Shown here one piece after another: positions 45,830 through 53,183 of a DNA stretch of 64,000 bases (positions are counted from its first letter, which is position 1; the number at the start of each line of letters is the position of its first letter). The translations under genes were made by a program, and so were the position numbers. A model generated the notes under the pieces. That model was not told where the DNA came from. It worked only from the letters and a program-made list of their open reading frames with translations, and searched no databases. This DNA is from an uncultured Anaeromusa sp. (GTDB lineage Bacteria > Bacillota > Negativicutes > Anaeromusales > Anaeromusaceae): positions 62,001 to 126,000 of the forward strand of contig NZ_OY764901.1 in assembly GCF_963668665.1 (NCBI RefSeq), given 5' to 3'.

Positions 45830-46597
45830 TTATTGTTTTTTGCCAAACCACTTTTCATAGAGCTTGTCATATTCGCCACTGGCTTTCATTTCATCCAGAG
45901 CTTTATCCATTTTCGTTTTCAGTTCCGTACTTTTTTTGTTCATAGCAATGCCGTATTCCTCAGCCTGCAATACATCGCCTACCATTTTCGCATCCTTGTC
46001 GCCGCCCTGTTTCAAATAGTAAGCCGTTACGGGCTTGTCGTTGATAACCGCATCCGCACCGCCAGCTTTCAATTCCATAAAAGCTTCTGGAGCATTGTTG
46101 AACTCGCGAACTACAGCGTTAGGAATCTTTTTAGCGGCGTCAGCGCCAGTAGTACCAATTTGTACAGCGATACGCTTGCCTTCCAAATCTTTTACGCTTT
46201 TAATGGTGTTATTATCGTTTTTCACTGCAACAATCAAACCAGACTGATAATAGGGCTTCGAGAACAATACTTTCTTAGCACGTTCCTCTTTAATCGTCAT
46301 CCCAGCAACAGTAGCGTCAATATTTCCTGCTTCCAGAGCCGGAATCAAGCCATCAAAGTTCATATTCTGAATCTGCACTTCATAGCCCATTTTCGTACCC
46401 AGCGCTTTAATCAGGTCGATGTCAAAACCAACATATTCTTTGCTTTTTTCATCTTGGAACTCAAAAGGTGCAAAACCAGGATCTGTACCTATCTTCAATA
46501 CCTTTTTCCCCTGCTGCTTGTCGCCGCCGCAACCAGCTAATCCCAATGTCAACATAAACATCGCCAATACCATTACCGAAAGCCATTTTTTCGACAT
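45830..46597 (-). CDS. Amino-acid ABC transporter solute-binding lipoprotein (copy 2)
   Basis: 255 residues, SBP family 3. Signal peptide with lipobox GLAGC near residue 22. Core motifs parallel copy 1: LKIGTDPGFAPFEFQDEKSK, GFDIDLIKALGTKMGYEVQI, ATVAGMTIKEERAKKVLFSK, RIAVQIGTTGADAAKKIP and the shared C-terminal KWFGKKQ. The two look like a tandem duplication that has since diverged, probably in ligand. Start preceded by AGGAGG 8 nt away. Confidence 0.92.
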   Translation of the reverse strand: MSKKWLSVMVLAMFMLTLGLAGCGGDKQQGKKVLKIGTDPGFAPFEFQDEKSKEYVGFDIDLIKALGTKMGYEVQIQNMNFDGLIPALEAGNIDATVAGMTIKEERAKKVLFSKPYYQSGLIVAVKNDNNTIKSVKDLEGKRIAVQIGTTGADAAKKIPNAVVREFNNAPEAFMELKAGGADAVINDKPVTAYYLKQGGDKDAKMVGDVLQAEEYGIAMNKKSTELKTKMDKALDEMKASGEYDKLYEKWFGKKQ

Positions 46598-46639
46598 TCT
46601 TGTTTCCTCCTAACGTTCTTTCGCATAGATTTGTTTATA

Positions 46640-46668
46640 ATTATGCATCACTACGTATAATTAGTCAA
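46640..46668 (-). promoter_or_regulatory. Sigma-A promoter of solute-binding copy 2
   Basis: Minus-strand TTGACT (46663-46668), exactly 17 bp, CATAAT (46640-46645). Confidence 0.75.
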
Positions 46669-46716
46669 CTACTTTTCTTAAATTTTGAAGAAAGAAGAAC
46701 TCCGAAAACGAAGATT

Positions 46717-46750
46717 GAACAAGAGTCACGGGAGAATCTGAGGGTACGTA
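46717..46750 (+). repeat. Interspersed repeat A copy
   Basis: Reads GAACAAGAGTCACGGGAGAA then TCTGAGGGTACG. Together with three opposite copies at 46782-46922 it fills the gene-free stretch 46669-46954. Confidence 0.65.
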
Positions 46751-46781
46751 GGAGAAAAACGAAAATGTACAGTAACTCATT

Positions 46782-46922
46782 CGTGCCCTCCCGCGACTCC
46801 GGTTCTCTTGTTCAATTCCGTTCCTAACCCCGTCGAGCCCTCACTCTACTCCCTATACTCTTGTTCAAAAAACCGTGCCACTCCTGCATACCCTCCCGCG
46901 ACTCCGGTTCTCCTGTTCAATC
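46782..46922 (-). repeat. Interspersed repeat A, cluster of three copies
   Basis: Copies at 46782-46818 (CGTGCCCTCCCGCGACTCCG then GTTCTCTTGTTCAATTC), 46833-46868 (GAGCCCTCACTCTACTCCC then TATACTCTTGTTC) and 46882-46922 (CTGCATACCCTCCCGCGACT then CCGGTTCTCCTGTTCAATCC). Two subtypes alternate: one with CGCGACTCCGG and one with CTACTCCCTATA. Confidence 0.7.
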
Positions 46923-46954
46923 CTGTTCCTAACTTCGTCGAACCTCCCCCCTGT

Positions 46955-46988
46955 ACCAAAAGTAAAAGCCCCGGCACAAGACCGGGGC
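46955..46988 (-). terminator. Terminator after the zinc-ribbon gene
   Basis: Minus-strand GCCCCGG, a 7-nt loop, CCGGGGC and TTTTACTTTT. Confidence 0.9.
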
Positions 46989-47003
46989 GCATTGCTGTTG
47001 CTA

Positions 47004-47300
47004 TTAGTAATTATTGTTCCGCATCGAATTGAAGCATTCACGGCAGTAAACCGGACGATCATTGCGCGGCTCGAAGGGCACCTGCGTAGTCACGCCACAG
47101 TTAGCGCAAACCACATCGTGCATTTCGCGCTGCGAGCTTGATCCGCCATCGCGAGTCCGGCGACGGGCGTCGCGGCAGGTACGGCAACGCGTCGGTTCAT
47201 TTTCAAAACCTTTTTCAGCGTAAAACTCCTGTTCACCTGCAGTAAACACAAACTCTGCTCCACAATCCTTACACGTTAATGTCTTGTCTTGAAATTCCAT
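47004..47300 (-). CDS. Small zinc-ribbon protein with two CxxC pairs per ribbon
   Basis: 98 residues. N-terminal ribbon TCKDCGAEFVFTAGEQEFYA then CRTC; C-terminal CANCGVTTQVPFEPRNDRPV then YCREC, which matches the CxxC-x17-CxxC domain family. The linker is Arg/Ser-rich. Function unknown; such proteins may bind RNA or DNA. A structured RNA with a strong promoter lies directly upstream, so the gene may be translated from the same transcript. GGTGAGGG is 9 nt before the ATG. Confidence 0.8.
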   Translation of the reverse strand: MEFQDKTLTCKDCGAEFVFTAGEQEFYAEKGFENEPTRCRTCRDARRRTRDGGSSSQREMHDVVCANCGVTTQVPFEPRNDRPVYCRECFNSMRNNNY

Positions 47301-47324
47301 GCACGAGATCCCTCACCTTATTGG

Positions 47325-47564
47325 TTTCTAAGGAGGTTGCTTAGCCGACCTGGTCTTTGACCCCACACTCGCCTGCAGGAAGTTTCGCTACGAGGATTCC
47401 AATCCGCTCACTACTTCCCCTCTCGAGATCTTACGTCCCGGCAGGTCTTACTTCTAAGCCGCACCATGCTCAAAGCTTCGGAAAAATTATACGAGCTCCT
47501 TACGTGGATCGTTTCGCCTGCGACTGGCATCGACTTTCAACCACAGACCTAAGCAACATTTCCC
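47325..47564 (-). ncRNA. Unassigned structured RNA of about 240 nt
   Basis: A gene-free region with a near-consensus promoter and strong pairing. The 5' segment GTTGCTTAG (47549-47557) pairs perfectly with CTAAGCAAC near the 3' end (47336-47344). Inside are CTTA-GAAG-TAAG (47448-47459), CGGGA/TCTCG, a long GGAAGT/ACTTCC stem enclosing GGATT/AATCC (47381-47418), and GGTC-AAA-GACC. The closed ends and size resemble 6S-, raiA-type or other large structured RNAs, but I recognise no class signature, and RNase P, tmRNA and SRP motifs are absent. It could also be a leader of the zinc-ribbon gene. No U-run terminator follows. Confidence 0.6.
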
Positions 47565-47570
47565 GAGGTC

Positions 47571-47599
47571 ATTATAACGCAATTTCCAGAATATTTCAA
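47571..47599 (-). promoter_or_regulatory. Strong sigma-A promoter of the structured RNA
   Basis: Minus-strand TTGAAA (47594-47599), exactly 17 bp, TATAAT (47571-47576). Transcription should start near 47564. Confidence 0.85.
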
Positions 47600-47664
47600 G
47601 GGAATTAAGCAGGTAAATTGTCAGAAATTGTTTGTCAATCTAGAAATTACCCACGCCCACGTTT

Positions 47665-48945
47665 TCAAGCAAACAAATCCAACAAAAAGCCGGAGGACTG
47701 CCGCAAAGCCGCAACCGCCAAACTTCCTGTCTGCCCATAAGACGGCGCAGACTCCAGCGGACTTGGAACCTTCAAGAGTGTAGACGCAGGACTTGCTCCT
47801 ACCGCTGAAGATACGGCAGTCAGAGCGCCCGCCAAACCGTTCGCCCCTCCCAACAGCCGCTGAACCCTGCCAGAGTCTTTTGCCAGCGCGGTCGTCAGCC
47901 GCTTCTCATCCAGAGCCAGTTCGCCAGTCTGCGTATCCCGAGTTATACCAATATTCGCCAGCTCGTTTTTCTGATATCCCTGGAACTTCGAGTCTACGCG
48001 AGAAAAAACGCGCTGCCCCGCAGCAGTCACATTCTCCGCTCCAGTAACCGCTGTTTCCAGTCGATTATAGGCCGTAATCATCTCTTTCGTTGCCGCAACA
48101 ATACCGGCAGGCTCTTTCCCTACCGTTACTGACGCCTTTTCTGTTGTTGCTTTTTGCAAATTCAGCGTCACATTCCCATAATCTAAAGAAATTTGATTGG
48201 ACGCAGATGTCGCCGCTTTTCCATTCACGCTATACGCAGCATTATCGGCCTGCTGCGTACGGGTTCCCAGCCCCAGCGCCGCAACTGCATTGCCGGAGAC
48301 ATCTCGCAAAGTAAAACTTTGGGCCGCCCCGGTTTCCTTCGACTGCAAATTCAGCCCGGCTTTCGTTCCATCGCTGCTTACCGCAGCGCTTACGTTCAAA
48401 CCGGCTTCATTAAACGCTTTTGCTGCCTTTTCCAGGACTTTACTGTTGTTCTCTCCGACATTCACAGCGAAAGATATCATCTTTTCCTTACCGCTGCTGT
48501 CGGTAACGCCCAACATATAATTGCCGGCAGACAAAGCCCCATAGCCCGTGGCACTCACGCGCGTCCCTGTATTTTGCTGCGCTGCCGCCACCTTGCTAAC
48601 TTCCACCTCATACGTTGCCGCCTTGGCCGCAGCTTTAGCCTGCCCGGAAACTGCACTGGATGTCGAGGTTACGCTATTTTTAGCAAATACATTTTCTGCG
48701 CCTGAAAATTGTCCCACCGCACTTTTCAGTTGTTGATTAGCACTTGAAACTTCTTTTATCTGCGAAGCGTAGCTTTGCTGTTCCGCGCGGTAATTAGCAA
48801 ACTGCTTCTGCGTCGACTGCTTTAGGGAATTATACTGACTCCCTAGCTTTAGCATATTCGCATCAACCGACTTTGTTGACGAAACAGAATTATACCCTGC
48901 GTAGGGCATCAAGTTTCTATATACGCTAAGACTCACATTGGCCAC
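47665..48945 (-). CDS. FliD-domain protein, second filament-cap-like protein
   Basis: About 426 residues. GTG start at 48945 chosen because GGAGG lies 6 nt upstream; the in-frame TTG 15 nt earlier overlaps that SD. Predicted secreted coiled-coil-rich protein with Ser/Ala-rich composition and FliD-type regions: TYEVEVSKVAAAQQNTGTRV (FliD_N), SFTLRDVSGNAVAALGLG, and the FliD_C-like LANIGITRDTQTGELALDEK then RLTTALAKDSGRV. The true fliD is at 51595, so this is a paralogue, shorter and with a novel N-terminus. It may be an alternative cap, hook-associated protein or adhesin. Confidence 0.75.
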   Translation of the reverse strand: MANVSLSVYRNLMPYAGYNSVSSTKSVDANMLKLGSQYNSLKQSTQKQFANYRAEQQSYASQIKEVSSANQQLKSAVGQFSGAENVFAKNSVTSTSSAVSGQAKAAAKAATYEVEVSKVAAAQQNTGTRVSATGYGALSAGNYMLGVTDSSGKEKMISFAVNVGENNSKVLEKAAKAFNEAGLNVSAAVSSDGTKAGLNLQSKETGAAQSFTLRDVSGNAVAALGLGTRTQQADNAAYSVNGKAATSASNQISLDYGNVTLNLQKATTEKASVTVGKEPAGIVAATKEMITAYNRLETAVTGAENVTAAGQRVFSRVDSKFQGYQKNELANIGITRDTQTGELALDEKRLTTALAKDSGRVQRLLGGANGLAGALTAVSSAVGASPASTLLKVPSPLESAPSYGQTGSLAVAALRQSSGFLLDLFA

Positions 48946-48984
48946 ACTAATCACCTCCAAAAAAGAGTATAGCTATCTTATATT

Positions 48985-49013
48985 ATTATACCACCGAAAT
49001 CCCTAGTTGTCAG
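48985..49013 (-). promoter_or_regulatory. Sigma-A promoter of the FliD-like gene
   Basis: Minus-strand CTGACA (49008-49013), 17 bp, TATAAT (48985-48990). Use of sigma-A rather than sigma-28 sets it apart from the fliD operon. Confidence 0.75.
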
Positions 49014-49030
49014 CATAATCAGTTTTTACG

Positions 49031-49075
49031 CAAAACAAAACCGGAGATACAGAGCAAAGCGCTCCTTACCTCCGG
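49031..49075 (-). terminator. Terminator after the coiled-coil gene
   Basis: Minus-strand CCGGAG with CTCCGG (49041-49046 / 49070-49075), inner GAGC/GCTC, then TTTTGTTTTG. Confidence 0.85.
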
Positions 49076-49087
49076 GCTAATACGTCC

Positions 49088-49486
49088 TTATTTTGCTTTC
49101 TTCAAAGTTGCCACGTCTGCTTCGGTCTGTAACTGACGCAAGGCCAGGATGTTAATCGACTCACCTTGTGTTGTTTGGATAGCTGCGATACGATTGACCG
49201 TTTCCTCAATGCGTTCTACCGCATCCTTACTAGCCGTCTTCAACAACAATCCATCAAAATTCGCATCTAGTTCTTCCGTCCGATGCATCAATGCTTTGAC
49301 AAGTCCATTGCTCTCACTCATTTGCTCTTCCAGACTACCAAGACGTTCTTCCACCTTACTCATCCGAACTTCTAGACTACCAAGGCGCTCTTCCACACGG
49401 TCCAGGCGCGTCTCAATTTTATCCAGGCTCGTCTCAATGCCACCTAATTTTTCCAGCACCAACCGGTGAAATTCTTCGTTCGACAT
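49088..49486 (-). CDS. Coiled-coil protein of unknown function
   Basis: 132 residues from ATG 49486 (AAAGGAGG 6 nt upstream). Almost entirely heptad repeats: LDKIETRLDRVEERLGSLEV then RMSKVEERLGSLEEQMSES, an internal duplication of VEERLGSLE. No signal peptide or membrane segment. I do not recognise a family beyond generic coiled coil; such proteins are frequent near flagellar genes but the link here is only position. Confidence 0.7.
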   Translation of the reverse strand: MSNEEFHRLVLEKLGGIETSLDKIETRLDRVEERLGSLEVRMSKVEERLGSLEEQMSESNGLVKALMHRTEELDANFDGLLLKTASKDAVERIEETVNRIAAIQTTQGESINILALRQLQTEADVATLKKAK

Positions 49487-49570
49487 ATTGTCCTCCTTTG
49501 AACAAACCAAACCGGAAGCAAGCCGCTTCTCCTATAGTATACCACAAGGAAATAAAATCACGCATAGAAA

Positions 49571-50107
49571 TCAGCGGCTCTTCAAAAGTTCCCGCACATC
49601 GTAAATCACTACGTCCGCTTTACTGTCTTCCTTTGTTTTCCCCGTCTCCAACAGGCGGATAGTCTTTGCCAGACCTGCATTTTGTCCGGCTTCCACGTCG
49701 GATTCCTTATCCCCAAGTAGCATCGACGCGCCAAGATCAAGCTCCATCTCCTCAGCCGCTTTCAAGAGCATTCCTGGCCCCGGCTTACGGCAATCCGACT
49801 CCCGCCGATATTCGCCCACGCCTTTTTCCGGATGATAAGGAGAAAAATAAACTCCCTCAATTATAACGCCCTGTGCTGCCAACGTTTGTTTCATCCACTC
49901 CGTTAGCTGCCAGAAAGCTTCTTCAGTATAGTAACCGCGCCCAATCCCCGATTGGTTCGTCACAACTACCAATGCATAACCTTCTTGCTGATATTGTCGC
50001 ATAACCTCAATAATTCCCGGGATAAACGCAAAGTCTTCTATTTTATGTAAATAATGCTTCTCTACATTAATTACACCATCTCGATCCAAAAACAACGCCT
50101 TTCGCAC
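49571..50107 (-). CDS. GmhB-family HAD phosphatase (D,D-heptose bisphosphate phosphatase type)
   Basis: 178 residues. HAD motifs: KALFLDRDGVINVE with nucleophile and acid Asp, VVVTNQSGIGRGYY, and LGDKESDVEAGQNAGL. The GmhB zinc loop normally has C-x-H plus C-x-C; here the stretch reads YFSPYHPEKG then RRESDCRKPGP, with only one Cys left, so zinc is probably lost. GmhB takes part in heptose precursor synthesis for lipopolysaccharide or other glycans. It may serve surface or flagellar glycan biosynthesis. Confidence 0.85.
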   Translation of the reverse strand: MRKALFLDRDGVINVEKHYLHKIEDFAFIPGIIEVMRQYQQEGYALVVVTNQSGIGRGYYTEEAFWQLTEWMKQTLAAQGVIIEGVYFSPYHPEKGVGEYRRESDCRKPGPGMLLKAAEEMELDLGASMLLGDKESDVEAGQNAGLAKTIRLLETGKTKEDSKADVVIYDVRELLKSR

Positions 50108-50189
50108 ACCAACAGCCTCCTCATAATATAGGGCAGGAGACGACAGAGAAGTCGCGGGGTACGTTTCACACAGAGTAACAGAGATGGGG

Positions 50190-50313
50190 GAAATTGCTTC
50201 GTCACTTCGCTCCTCGCAATGACAAGAGGCCTGCTTATCTCTAATAATCAGATTTCAGCTTCCCAAACCATCTTTATTGTTATTGCGAGCGCAGCGCGGC
50301 AATCTCTTAATAC
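50190..50313. repeat. About 120-bp interspersed repeat B (copy 3)
   Basis: Left end ATTGCTTCGTCACTTCGCTC then CTCGCAATGAC; right end TTATTGCGAGCGCAGCGCGG then CAATCTCTT. It lies in the gene-free region 50108-50346, flanked by degenerate traces of repeat A at about 50130-50170 and 50325-50345. Confidence 0.72.
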
Positions 50314-50346
50314 TCCTATTAAATCCTCGTTCTCCTTCGTACCCGC

Positions 50347-50380
50347 AAAGAAGCCGTCAGCATCCGCCGACGGCTTCTTT
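50347..50380 (-). terminator. Terminator of the fliD-fliT-flaG-fliS operon
   Basis: Minus-strand AAAGAAGCCGTC, loop, GACGGCTTCTTT, touching the fliS stop codon. Confidence 0.85.
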
Positions 50381-50769
50381 TATTTTTCCGGCGTGATCCC
50401 TTTAGCCAGCTTCATAGCCTCCGCCCAGGTATCTCGCATATCGCGCAGTAAATCCAGCACGTCCTGCAACATCGCCTTATCTTTCTTCACATTGCCTTCC
50501 ATCAAGCGATACTCCATGAACTCATAGAGCTTGTCCCAGTTTTCCGAAAGCTCGATATCCATATTTAACGTCTGCCGAAACTCTCTTAAAATCTCCTGCG
50601 TCCGCATGTTCATCTCATGCGCCTTCTCCATCTCTTTCGCCTCAATGGCGGTGATGGAAGCACGCAAAAAACGTATAGCTCCATCATACAACATTAAGGT
50701 TAATTGTTCCGATGACGCCGTCATAATCTGTTGGTTGCGGTATGCCGCTGCAGGATTCATCATACTCAT
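50380..50769 (-). CDS. fliS: Flagellin export chaperone FliS
   Basis: 129 residues from ATG 50769 (GGAGG 11 nt upstream). Four-helix cytoplasmic chaperone that keeps flagellin unfolded and blocks early polymerisation. Signature AAAYRNQQIMTASSEQLTLM and LYDGAIRFLRASITAIE at the start. Last gene of the fliD-fliT-flaG-fliS operon; no flagellin gene in the window. Confidence 0.94.
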   Translation of the reverse strand: MSMMNPAAAYRNQQIMTASSEQLTLMLYDGAIRFLRASITAIEAKEMEKAHEMNMRTQEILREFRQTLNMDIELSENWDKLYEFMEYRLMEGNVKKDKAMLQDVLDLLRDMRDTWAEAMKLAKGITPEK

Positions 50770-50803
50770 GTGCAAAAATGCCTCCTAGTATTCCCGTCCA
50801 TTG

Positions 50804-51253
50804 CTAAATCTTCTTATCAATCATCATACCTACATAATCGCGAATTCTCGCGATCATGTCCAAGTACTCTTTTGGGGGGTATTCTTTCAACACTTCCCCT
50901 GTTTTCGTGTTCACAAATTTAACCATAACTTCATGGGTCTTTTCATGCACTTCAAACTTCAAATCAGAAGTCAACATTTCCACAAACCGATTCATAGCAT
51001 ACGACATCGTCTTAAGCTCTTCTGCGGTCGGCAAAAAATGCAACGGCTTCATTACAATTTTATCAGCCTTTTGCTCACTGGCACCATCCATTGTTGGTGC
51101 GCTTGCCGCTGCTTGAGCGTCGCTTGTTTTTCGCGGCGTCTCCTGCTGTTGCGCACTCCCTTGCTGTACAGTTCCCTGCTGTTGTGTTCCCGCTGAACTG
51201 GCCGGTACTACCGTCGCTCCGGCATCCATGCGTGTGAGCGATCCGATCTCCAT
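50804..51253 (-). CDS. flaG: FlaG family protein
   Basis: 149 residues. Low-complexity Gln/Thr/Ser/Ala-rich N-terminal half (about 1-70), then the FlaG core: ELKTMSYAMNRFVEMLTSDL and KFEVHEKTHEVMVKFVNTKT, ending EVLKEYPPKEYLDMIARI. FlaG affects filament length in several bacteria. It sits between fliT and fliS. GGAGG lies 7 nt before the ATG. Confidence 0.9.
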   Translation of the reverse strand: MEIGSLTRMDAGATVVPASSAGTQQQGTVQQGSAQQQETPRKTSDAQAAASAPTMDGASEQKADKIVMKPLHFLPTAEELKTMSYAMNRFVEMLTSDLKFEVHEKTHEVMVKFVNTKTGEVLKEYPPKEYLDMIARIRDYVGMMIDKKI

Positions 51254-51264
51254 CTTCCAACCTC

Positions 51265-51591
51265 CTATCCTTTGCGTTCCACATGAGCGATTACACCAGC
51301 CACTCCTTGGTAAGCACTGGCATTCGCATGCTGCTGCTGTACATTTCTCTTAAGCGCATCCACCGCCTGTACCAATAGCTCTTGTTCCTGCAAAACTTGC
51401 TGCAAAAGAGTCTGTCCCTCTTCGGTCTCCCGAAAATCATCATTTCCTTGTATCAACAAATTTTGCACTTCTTCTCGCTGTAGCTGTAGCGCCTCCAGTG
51501 TCGCCCAATCGGGAACAGAAACAAACTTTCGCATTTCCATAGTCAAAAACGCGTATTCCTGCCACAACTCTCGACTGTTCTTCGTTTTCAT
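51265..51591 (-). CDS. FliT-like flagellar chaperone
   Basis: 108 residues, all helical, with FliT-type features: WQEYAFLTMEMRKFVSVPDW and LQLQREEVQNLLIQ, ending LLVQAVDALKRNVQQQ. FliT binds FliD and escorts it to export. It starts 3 nt after fliD with a poor SD, so translation is probably coupled to fliD. Sequence similarity is weak; the call rests largely on size and position between fliD and flaG/fliS. Confidence 0.7.
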   Translation of the reverse strand: MKTKNSRELWQEYAFLTMEMRKFVSVPDWATLEALQLQREEVQNLLIQGNDDFRETEEGQTLLQQVLQEQELLVQAVDALKRNVQQQHANASAYQGVAGVIAHVERKG

Positions 51592-51594
51592 AGC

Positions 51595-53058
51595 TTACTG
51601 CGAACTTCCGCCAAATAATTGGCTAAGCCACGAAGACTGACTATTGAGTCTTTGCATCATCGTTTCCAATGCATCAAACTGTTTATAGTATCGTTCTTGC
51701 ATCGCGCTAATGCGTGAGTTAGTCGTATCAATTCTAGAATCCAATGACTTCATCTCTTTAGCCAAAGAACTCTTAGTATCAGAGGAGCCTGCAGTAACAC
51801 CCGCTTTATCATTCAGTTGAGTCATCGTACCCTTTAGCGAGTCATACAAACGTTGCGAAATGCCATCTTGCGAGGAAGTTGCTCCATCTGTGCCGAATAG
51901 ATTCTTGACCACTGTAGGATCTTCCTGCAGCGCTTTGCGTAATTTCGTTTCGTCTAGATATAATTTGCCGCCTTCCGTATACGACCCAGTGGTAATTCCG
52001 ATAGAGGCCAGGGATGTATAATTTCCGCTAATCCCTGCCACAGGATTCGAAATGCTGTGGCGCATATTGGTAGCCGCTTGGCGCAAAATAGAATCGTTGC
52101 TTAATAGGCCAGTTTTAGCGATTTTCTCCCAAGCCGTAATCTCGCTATCGCTCATGGACGACTTTTGCTCATCTGACAACGGCGCATAACTGCGGTTATG
52201 CTTCTCGTTAACTTTGTCGTTAATAGCCTTCAATGTCGCATTATAGCTTTCAATAAACGACTTTATATTTTCTACCGTCTTATCTGTATCTGTCGACACC
52301 GAAATTGTTACAGGCGTTCCCGCCGTCTTGTTCTTCAGTGTATATGACACACCTGCCAACGTGAAAGAATTATTGCTTTGGTTAATGCTCTGCCCGTCAA
52401 TCTTCACGTTTGCATCTGTACCAGCGCTGCTTGTTGATAATTTCAGTTTATCCGTAACAAAAGACAGATCGGCGCTGCCTGTAAAATCGACCTTTGCCGC
52501 GCTCCCAGTGGTGCTGCTGTAAATATACATCCGGTCCGCTGTTGAATCATAGGTCGCCTGTACGCCGGCACCCGACCGATTTAAAGCAGATGCAAATTCG
52601 TTCAAGCTTTGGTTCGTGCTAATAGAAACTGCCTTGCCATTAACTTGAAACGATAACGTCGTATCCGCCGCCAAGGAAAACTGCGAGGCAATGGTAGTTT
52701 TGCTGTTTCCAGCAGCAGTAATCGTACTGCTGCTAATAGATGCCGCTCCGGCCGCCAACGCATCTACTTCCACCGTATGCGTGACTGCCGCCGCTCCGCC
52801 GCTTGTTGAGGCTGTAACCGCGCTTTCATTACTGGAAGTCACTTTCTGCGGACTCAAATTTTTATCCAACCGAAAATCAAACGCCTTATTGCGAAAATCG
52901 CTAACGGTGTTGTAAATGCTGGAATAATCCTCTTTTTTCCACTGCAAGGTGGTTTTCTGCTGATTAAGTTTGTTTAAAGGAGTATTGGCCGCCTTCATTA
53001 AATCCTTCACCAGGCTATCTACATCCAGCCCGGAGCCGGACAAACCATATAAACGCAT
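51595..53058 (-). CDS. fliD: Flagellar filament cap protein FliD
   Basis: 487 residues from ATG 53058 (GGAGG 8 nt upstream). Five-subunit-type filament cap. N-terminal GLSGSGLDVDSLVKDLMKAA and coiled coil (LNKLNQQKTTLQWKKEDYSS), a variable central domain (D2/D3), and C-terminal coiled coil EMKSLDSRIDTTNSRISAMQ then ERYYKQFDALETMMQRLNSQ. Head of an operon driven by a sigma-28-type promoter. Confidence 0.95.
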   Translation of the reverse strand: MRLYGLSGSGLDVDSLVKDLMKAANTPLNKLNQQKTTLQWKKEDYSSIYNTVSDFRNKAFDFRLDKNLSPQKVTSSNESAVTASTSGGAAAVTHTVEVDALAAGAASISSSTITAAGNSKTTIASQFSLAADTTLSFQVNGKAVSISTNQSLNEFASALNRSGAGVQATYDSTADRMYIYSSTTGSAAKVDFTGSADLSFVTDKLKLSTSSAGTDANVKIDGQSINQSNNSFTLAGVSYTLKNKTAGTPVTISVSTDTDKTVENIKSFIESYNATLKAINDKVNEKHNRSYAPLSDEQKSSMSDSEITAWEKIAKTGLLSNDSILRQAATNMRHSISNPVAGISGNYTSLASIGITTGSYTEGGKLYLDETKLRKALQEDPTVVKNLFGTDGATSSQDGISQRLYDSLKGTMTQLNDKAGVTAGSSDTKSSLAKEMKSLDSRIDTTNSRISAMQERYYKQFDALETMMQRLNSQSSWLSQLFGGSSQ

Positions 53059-53099
53059 CCTGCGCACCTCCTTAAAATCCTTTTATCCTCTTAGAATAA

Positions 53100-53126
53100 A
53101 TATCGGATAGAAATCACATATTCTTA
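53100..53126 (-). promoter_or_regulatory. Sigma-28 (FliA/SigD) promoter of fliD
   Basis: Minus-strand TAAG (53123-53126), 15 bp, TCCGATAT (53100-53107), close to the consensus TAAA-N15-GCCGATAA. About 42 bp upstream of the fliD ATG. Confidence 0.8.
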
Positions 53127-53183
53127 AGAAATTCAAGAAAGATTTAGCAGATATTAAATCCCTGTTCAGCAATTAGACATTAC

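Noticed and set aside
46717..46922. CRISPR array
   Set aside because: Repeats occur in both orientations with irregular spacing and variable sequence, and no cas gene is present.
47325..47564. RNase P RNA, tmRNA or T-box leader
   Set aside because: None of their signature sequences (for example GAGGAAAGTCC for RNase P or a TGGTACCGCG T-box) is present.
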